From Ampullaceana balthica (lineage: Eukaryota > Mollusca > Gastropoda > Lymnaeidae), in assembly GCA_944989445.1 (NCBI GenBank), contig CALYLW010000211.1, forward strand, positions 235,001-299,000: a stretch of DNA of 64,000 nt. The letters are read 5' to 3'. Made by a program: the position numbers and the translations under genes. The notes beneath the pieces were generated by a model. The model was not told where the DNA came from, did not search any database, and saw only the letters and a program-made list of their open reading frames with translations. Shown here piece after piece: positions 57,785-64,000 of the stretch (positions are counted from its first letter, which is position 1; every line of letters begins with the position of its first letter).

Positions 57785-58640
57785 AAAATTCAAAATGAGC
57801 TCATAGCTATTTTAGGAGATATAGTTAGCGATAAAAAAAGATTTAGGAACAAAACACCCAAAATTGTTCCATTGTTTTCGATAGCTTTTCAAATAGTTCA
57901 CATAATTATCAAATAACTCCAATTTTGTGCTATGTAACGATTGAAAATACAAAAAGTAGACGTGGTAGAATATTTCAAAGATTTCATTGAAGCAAACATG
58001 AATCTGCTTTCGAAACTGCTGAAATGATTTTAAATAAGGGACAGCAGAGGACCAACTTGTTTTTATACTTCTTCATGGTCGAAAAGTATACAAGAGTATA
58101 AGAAAGGCGTAAAAACATAAAATTTCACTGGCAAATATTGCCCAAACAATTCATTAAACCTGCTTTGTTTACATGATACTCTAACTGTCTAACTGAAACG
58201 AATTCTCTATTTTGGTACACTAGAACGTTGTTACGCATTCTTTTTCATGCCCATACGCCGTTCGGAATAGCTAATTGCTTGTACAAGTAAAGCATTAAAC
58301 AGACATCAGGATACCAAACAGTGAATATAACATGAAAACATTTTGAGGTTATTTTGAAAGCTCAAACAGACGCAGGAAGTTTGCTAGTCACAATGAAGTC
58401 TCTTTTATTTTCAAAGATGCCCGAAATTATTTACAAACGTATAATGCTAGAAAAAAATGCCTAGCAGAGGCTACTCACAGAGAAACTAAAGGAATACTTA
58501 AAGGATGATTTGACATTTGTATGTGGAGACCTCATATTTTTTTATTTCCAGTCAAAATACGAAGGAGAAAATTTGTGGTGATCGAAGCGAATATGTATCC
58601 ATACTATGTAGAACACAGTTGAGAAGAAACTTGTACACTT
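57785..58640 (+). pseudogene. hAT transposase remnant
   Basis: Reads IQNELIAILGDIVSDKKRFR (57807 onward), then LCYVTIENTKSRRG and ETAEMILNKG, in line with the IQNE...ILRYV...EMIL order of ZMYM1-like hAT transposases. The later part (58190-58640) is the inverted equivalent of 20870-21330. Stops throughout. Confidence 0.7.
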
Positions 58641-59822
58641 CGTAAGATGAGATTTCTGTTGAAATGTGTGTGAGGTTTTGGCAGTTACATAAAATTTAAG
58701 AAAAACATTTATAATTTTCGTACACTAGATAATCAACTGGACATTGAAAATTGTGCTGTCAAATTAGAGTTTTCAAAACATCTCACTTGACATTGTCAGC
58801 AAAAAATATTTAACTCCACGGGTAAAAAATAAGAATTGATAAATTCGAAAACAGTGGATTTATTCAAGATTATTATATTGAGGCTCGAAGTTAACCTCCC
58901 CTAGAATAATATAATTAATTTGAACATTGCTTACAAATTTCTTAAGTAATGTAAGATTTTAAAATAGCTTCTCTAAGTAAACGAAAAATTAATTACGTAC
59001 AATAAAGAAATCGCCAAAAATGTCTAATCCATCGTTATTATAATTTTTGCTATTGAGCGTGGCATGGCTGGAAATATTGAAACATGAAAGATTATGCCAT
59101 GTGTAAAAACAGAAAACTTCAATTTTATTCATGAAATGATGCTTTTCATTTTATTTCTAACATAAAAATGTACAATGTCCTTACTATTATTATTTATTTC
59201 TAATAACAACTATCTTGACTTTATAGCGTTCACATATTTTTCAGAGGGGGTGGGAGGGGCGGCAAATTTGGGTACTACCCCGGGCGGCATATACCCACGC
59301 TACGCCGCTGAGTTTTTTTTATACTGTTCGATTTTTTTTCCGTTTTAATTGATTAAATTTAAAGCTTCAGCAGTGATTAATACTTTAAAACACCTTAACA
59401 TTTAAATTGGTATTCATTTTATGTTTTTATATGAAAAGTGAATGTAATAATTAATAGATCTACACATTTATTATATGCATTAAACTAAAATATTTAAAAT
59501 GTAAAAAAATGGTTTTTAAATCGTGAACCAATATCAGCCGGAACATTTGTTAATGGAATATGACAACTACAATTGATATTTCAAATTTCTAACACATAAA
59601 GCGTTTTTCATCAAACACACACCTAAAACATTTTAAAAAAAAATAAGTCAAAGTTCAATTTGGTTTTATTTTTAAAACACAACCATGTGTTCTGAACATA
59701 CCCTTGATTACATCACTGATATTGCAGAAATAATTTTTTTTTAAACTGTCGCTACTTAATATAGGGCACTAAAGTATAATGCCTAGAACAAATCTTTGAA
59801 TCTGTTTAACATTTTTTTCAAG

Positions 59823-59908
59823 GCGAACTTCACGTTCCTCTAGAAGTGTGTGGTGCTGTGGTCAAAAGAGAGCTGGATTTTTGGCAGATAGAAGAGCTGC
59901 AGATAAAG
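59823..59908 (+). CDS. Shaw/Kv3-like K+ channel, exon with T1 zinc motif
   Basis: 86 bp, acceptor tttttttcaag, donor ATAAAG|gtaggt. Phase 1 in, phase 0 out. With the last base of the previous exon it reads G-ELHVPLEVCGAVVKRELDF, then WQIEELQIK. H and C of ELHVPLEVC are the first two ligands of the HX5CX20CC zinc site known from Kv2-Kv4 T1 interfaces; the CC comes from the next exon at exactly the right spacing. GELHVP..VCG...EL.FW is closest to Shaw/Kv3 and excludes Kv1, which lacks this site. Confidence 0.92.
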
Positions 59909-60700
59909 GTAGGTTAGTTTTAATAGGCAATGAACTCATTTCCTATAGCCCTAAGCACTATATAAATGACACTCAGAGGCGTAACTAGGTTTTGGCGCCC
60001 TTGTCTAATGTATTTTGGCGCCCTTAATAAATTGACAAGTTTCAGCTTACTCCCCCATCCCACTGTGGAGGGAGTAAAGTGGGGGAGGGGAGGGAAGGTG
60101 TCTCCTATCACGGGCTTATGTCGGCATGTCAAAGCAGGTTGGCTTCTTTTCATATGAAACATAGACACCGCCTCTCTTTCCTGTCAAGCGTACTAGTCTG
60201 TATGGCTGTTCCGCCCACCTCTCAATATCTACATTGTGCTTGATTAATCGGCGCATATTACGCCATTTTCCCTAACTCAAAAACTCCGTAAGTTGAATTT
60301 TTTTTTCGGGTCCTTTTGAGTTCGACTTAGAGAGGTCCGACTGTATTTATTTAAATACAAATTAAAAATGTAAGATTTAGTGTGCCCCTTTTGAGCTGGC
60401 GCCCTCGGCAATTGCCCCGATGCCAACACGTTATAACGCCACTGATGACACGGCACTGATAAACTGGTACTTTTATATTTTTTTGCTTGTTTATTTAATT
60501 CCTTTTTAAAAATAAAAAATCGATTGTACAAACAGGCTATCGTAAGGCAGTTTCTTGTCGACATGTTAGTTTTAACTGGGTTCCGTGTTTTCATGTACAT
60601 TGTTTCACATATTTTTCTTTAAGCAACCTGAATACTATCCTGCCCAAAAATGTCCTTAATTTTTTGCTCTGGTTAACAATTATTTGTTTCCCATTGACAG
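59909..60700 (+). other. K+ channel intron, 792 bp
   Basis: gtaggt to tttcccattgacag; mostly occupied by the hAT MITE at 59974-60444. Confidence 0.88.
59974..60444. mobile_element. hAT MITE in the K+ channel intron
   Basis: Ends CAGAGGCGTAACTAGGTTTT and CGTTATAACGCCACTG, flanks ATGACACT / ATGACACG (7 of 8). GGCGCCC words inside both ends. 'tcgacttagagaggtccgac' at 60323 resembles the end of another DNA transposon, partner not seen. Confidence 0.85.
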
Positions 60701-60880
60701 GCGTGTTGCTGGCGGCACTACAGATCATACATTGAGAACCAACGAATACTGAATTCTTTCAACAAAAGCCTAGAGCATGAACAGATGAAAGTTGATCTCA
60801 GCAACCTCAAAGGATGGAAGTATATGCAAATGAAACTTTGGCTTATTATGGACCATCCCAGGACTTCACGGCTAGCAATG
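60701..60880 (+). CDS. Shaw/Kv3-like K+ channel, exon from T1 end to S1 approach
   Basis: 180 bp, acceptor cccattgacag, donor GCAATG|gttggt; phase 0 at both ends, 60 codons. Begins ACCWRHYRSYIENQ, supplying the CC of the zinc site, then a charged linker (KSLEHEQMKVDLSNL) and GWKYMQMKLWLIMDHPRTSR + LAM, which matches the conserved W...K.W...DDP.SS..A segment just before S1 in Kv channels. The next exon, which should start S1, is not found before the window ends; the rest is repeat. The frame past the donor closes at TAA (about 60909). Confidence 0.9.
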
Positions 60881-61092
60881 GTTGGTCCACTTATGCGCCA
60901 TCAACATTAAATTGTGTGTCAAATTAGAACACGTGCCTTAAATTTATATGTTTTATTTCTTCAAAATCATCCTTAATTCTTTTCTTTATCTGTTTTAAAG
61001 TAGTAAAGCATTTGTCTTATCTTTCATAAAAGTATATAATTTTTTTAAATACTTTTTATTAAATGAAAGAAATATTACATTACCAATATCAT

Positions 61093-61434
61093 AAATAAAG
61101 GTAAAAAAATGATTTTTTTAAACCACGTTTTTACAAGTGGACTAAAAAGAAGAAAATAATTTAAAACTTATAAGTTGAAGTACTTCGATTTAATATGACT
61201 AAAAAGTGGGACGGGCGCTTATGAGGTTTAACATATGCAGTTCACTCATTCTCTCTCTTATAGATCTCTCTTTTGCCTTCTAAATTAAAAATCTTTAATT
61301 TTTATACCAAACATCCGCCCCACGTTTTTAGTCATATTAAATCAAAGTACTTGAACTTATAAGTTTTAAATTTTCTTCTGTTTAGTCAACTTGTAAAAAC
61401 CTGGTTTTTAAAAATCATTTTTTTATCTTATTTT
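61093..61434. mobile_element. Foldback MITE, copy D
   Basis: Arms as in copy A, with the loop in the opposite orientation ('gggcgcttatgaggtt' first, 'ataccaaacatccgccc' last), which means insertion on the other strand. A second, partial right arm follows at 61441-61502. Confidence 0.75.
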
Positions 61435-61509
61435 ATTTTATTCTTTTTAGTCCACTAATAAAAACTTGGTTTTTAAAAATATTTTTTTACCTCTATTTAT
61501 TTTACCAAA

Positions 61510-61850
61510 CACCTCATCAGCGCCCGCCCAACATTTAATAACAAAGCGATGAGGTCACAGGGTGAACTCGCCTCGTGCAATTAAACTACGGCATGCGGGT
61601 ACAGAGGCTTATATAAATTTATCTAAGAAATGCATTAATTTAATTACGGTACATTCGATCGATCTGAAATTTTAAAACAATACACTGTCATCCAAGATCT
61701 ATCTGTGGTAAAATTTTGAGATCTCTAGGACCATCAGAAATGGTTCAATTTTACTTTGGCAGATTTGAAAAATTGTGGACATACAAACCACCAACAAACA
61801 ATACCACAGGAACGAAAGCTAGTTAATAAAAACGTGGTAATAAAACAACC
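61510..61850 (-). repeat. ATCGATCGAA-module repeat, copy 3
   Basis: 'accaaacacctcatcagcgc' and 'aggtcacagggtgaact' mirror 1993-2060. Then 'aattacggtacattcgatcg', 'tccaagatctatctgtggta' and 'agatctctaggaccatcaga' match 6935-7120. It abuts the unit array directly. Confidence 0.65.
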
Positions 61851-61873
61851 CCGTAAAAACAAGGTTTTTTATT

Positions 61874-63248
61874 ATAAACCCCTTATATATGAGACATAAC
61901 TAAAAGTATTCATTATATGTAAACGCGACAAACATTTACAGACTGAAACCGAAATTATCTCCCATGGCTTTAAAACTGGGGGAAGGGGGTGTGGACATGG
62001 ACGGGTGGCGTCAACGCGTTAACTCAACTCTAGGTGGTTTACCTGGTTAAAACACGAGATGTGTTCACCTATGGCTGGGGTGAAGTCAAATGACCCGTAA
62101 AATCTAAACGATAGCGACCGCTACATATAGTTTATAAACTAAACATGCATTAATTTAATAATTCTACGTTCGATCGATCTGAATTTTTGATACGATGCAT
62201 TGTTAGGTGACACGGGTCCGTGTGCCAAATTTCAGCTCGATGGCATGACGGGAAGTGGGTCATTTTTTACATTTGTTTTAGCGCCGGTGCCCGCCCAAGA
62301 CAGAGAGACAGAGACGGCGGTGAAGTTAATATAAGGGATTTGAAAAAAAACAAACCCGTAAAAACAAAGTTTTTGACTATAAATCCCTTATATATGAGAC
62401 ATAACTAACAGTATTGATTATTTTCAAACATTTACAGACTGACACCGAGTGATGTCCCTTGTCTTTAATAAATGGGGGTGGGATGTGAGGGGGTGTCGGC
62501 ACGACGGTCGGCGTCAACACGACGGTCGGCGTCAACTCAAACTCACGTGGAAGTGGGAGAAAAAAACAATAACAAACAGTGAATTTAAATTACATACCTC
62601 ATATAAGGATAAACTAAAAATGCATTAATTTAATTACGGTACGTTCGATCGATCTGAAATTTTGATACGATGCATTGTTAGGTAAGTCGGGTCCGTGTGC
62701 CAAATTTCAGCTCGATCGGATCACGGGAAGTGGGTCATTTTCGACTTTTGTTTTTCCGCCCGCCTGCCGAGCCCAGAGAGCGAGAGACGGCCGCGAAGTT
62801 AATATAAGGGATTTAATAAAACAAACCCAGTAAAAACAAAGTTTTTGACTATAAATCCCTTATATATGAGACATAACTAACAGTATTGATTATTTTTAAA
62901 CATTTACAGACTGACACTGAGTGATGTCCCTTGTCTTTAATAAATGGGGGTGGGATGTGAGGGGGTGTCGGCACGACGGTCGTCGTCAACACGACGGTCG
63001 GCGTCAACTCAAACTCACGTGGAACTGAAATTAAAAAAAAATAACAAACAGTGAATTTTGAATTACATACCTCATATAAGGATAAACTAAAAATGCATTA
63101 ATTTAATTACGGTACGTTCGATCGATCTGAAATTTTGATACGATGCATTGTTAGGTCAGACGGGTCCGTGTGCCAAATTTCAGTTCGATCGGATCATGGG
63201 AAGTGGGTCATTTTTGACTTCTGTTTTTCCGCCCGCCGAGCCCAAGAC

Positions 63249-63279
<31 letters not shown>

Positions 63280-64000
63280 CGGCCGCGAAGTTAATATAAG
63301 GGATTTAATAAAACAAACCCGTAAAAACAAAGTTTTTGACTATAAATCCCTTATATATGAGACATAACTAACAGTATTGATTATTTTCAAACATTTACAG
63401 ACTGAATCTGTCTTAACACAAGTTTGCTTCATAACCCTAGGGGGGAGGGGTGGGTGGGAGGGGGAGAGGGGAAAAGTCTGGTCACCGATTCGCTTGACCG
63501 AGCTCAGAGTGACACGTAAAATGTAAACAAAAGCGCACCGTCGTTTCGTTGGGTCGCCTCAATGCTCAAACTTTCACGTGGCAAAAAAACAATAACAAAT
63601 CGTGAATTTTAAATTACATACCTCATATAAGGATAAACTAAAAATGCATTAATTTAATTACGGTACGTTCGATCGATCTGAAATTTTGATACGATGCATT
63701 GTTAGGTAAGACGGGTCCGTGTGCCAAATTTCAGTTCGATCGGATCATTGGAAGTGGGTCATTTTTGACTTCTGTTTTTCCGCCCGCCGAGCCCATGAGA
63801 TGATGAGAGAGAGACAGACGAGAGAGAGACGGCCGCGAAGTTAATATAAGGGATTTAATAAAACAAACCCGTAAAAACAAAGTTTTTGACTATAAATCCC
63901 TTATATATGAGACATAACTAACAGTATTGATTATTTTCAAACATTTACAGACTGAATCTGTCTTAACTCAACTTTGCATCATAACCCTAGTGGGGGGGGA
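61874..64000 (-). repeat. Array of 500-bp CCCTTATA units, minus orientation, runs off the edge
   Basis: Units at about 61874-62342 (type C core), 62380-62815 (B), 62851-63306 (B), 63343-63856 (A) and 63893 onward (A, cut). Each opens 'ataaatcccttatatatgag' and closes 'gaagttaatataagggattt'. Linkers carry 'ataaaacaaacccgtaaaaa' and AAAAACAAAGTTTTT, a small hairpin. The frame 62220-62408 is a repeat artefact. Confidence 0.92.

Larger units (their letters stand above)
55463..59310 (+). mobile_element. hAT element, second copy of the 19.75-kb family
   Basis: Ends CAGTTCCGTAGCGAGGGGCA and ACCCACGCTACGCCGCTG, flanks AATTTTTT / AGTTTTTT (7 of 8). 3848 bp. GGCGGCA words lie inside the ends. Shares with 19752-24188 (inverted) the terminal repeats, the transposase remnant and an internal copy of the left terminal region (near 57060-57330). 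It sits in the 7.35-kb K+ channel intron. Confidence 0.85.
52469..59822 (+). other. K+ channel intron, 7.35 kb
   Basis: Bounded by gtgaat and ttttttcaag. Filled by a 144-bp MITE, a CAGGGGTGTCAAAC-type element, a tRNA-like sequence and a 3.85-kb hAT with a solo LTR inside. The stretch 52800-53375 and much of 54770-55450 hold nothing I recognise. Confidence 0.85.

Overview
This window is AT-rich, transposon-dominated nuclear DNA from an invertebrate animal. Supporting this are one spliced host gene with GT-AG introns, several clades of non-LTR retrotransposon, many hAT-type DNA transposons with 8-bp target-site duplications, and long satellite-like arrays. A lophotrochozoan such as a mollusc is my best guess from the style of the repeats and the Shaw-like channel, but nothing in the sequence proves it. 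No bacterial operon, CRISPR array, or intact rRNA or tRNA gene is visible.

The one host gene I can support is the 5' coding part of a voltage-gated K+ channel of the Shaw/Kv3 type, plus strand. Three exons (51846-52468, 59823-59908, 60701-60880) join in frame. They encode an N-terminal extension, the T1 tetramerisation domain with the HX5CX20CC zinc motif, and the linker up to about the start of S1. The membrane core must lie beyond the right edge. Two further exon-like segments (2961-3087 and about 14000-14125) have plausible splice donors but no identified product.

Layout from left to right. 1-10.8 kb: short dispersed repeats, foldback MITEs and the first copies of a ~500-bp mobile/satellite unit. 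10.9-13.1 kb: a LINE broken by a second LINE tail. 14-19 kb: hAT MITEs and a Tc1/mariner-like element holding two satellite units. 19.75-24.19 kb: a 4.4-kb hAT element containing a MITE and a 5'-truncated LINE. 24.66-26.9 kb: a degenerate (CAGT)n tract. 27.5-33.8 kb: the main satellite array and a CR1-like LINE. 34.2-37.7 kb: an unusual inverted-repeat element and a ZMYM1-like hAT. 38.3-41.9 kb: a large asymmetric palindrome interlocked with another inverted-repeat element. 42.4-45.6 kb: two LINEs in opposite orientation. 46-50.6 kb: minisatellite, a split short element, a decayed hAT and a small MITE. 51.8-60.9 kb: the K+ channel exons and their transposon-filled introns (a 3.8-kb hAT with a solo LTR inside). 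61-64 kb: a foldback element and an inverted satellite array running off the edge.

Most open reading frames are artefacts of repeats. Many insertions can be put in relative order because their target-site duplications are visible. The most unusual structures are the family of ~500-bp units with shared ends but interchangeable cores, and the 38-42 kb palindrome. No undescribed multi-gene system was found.
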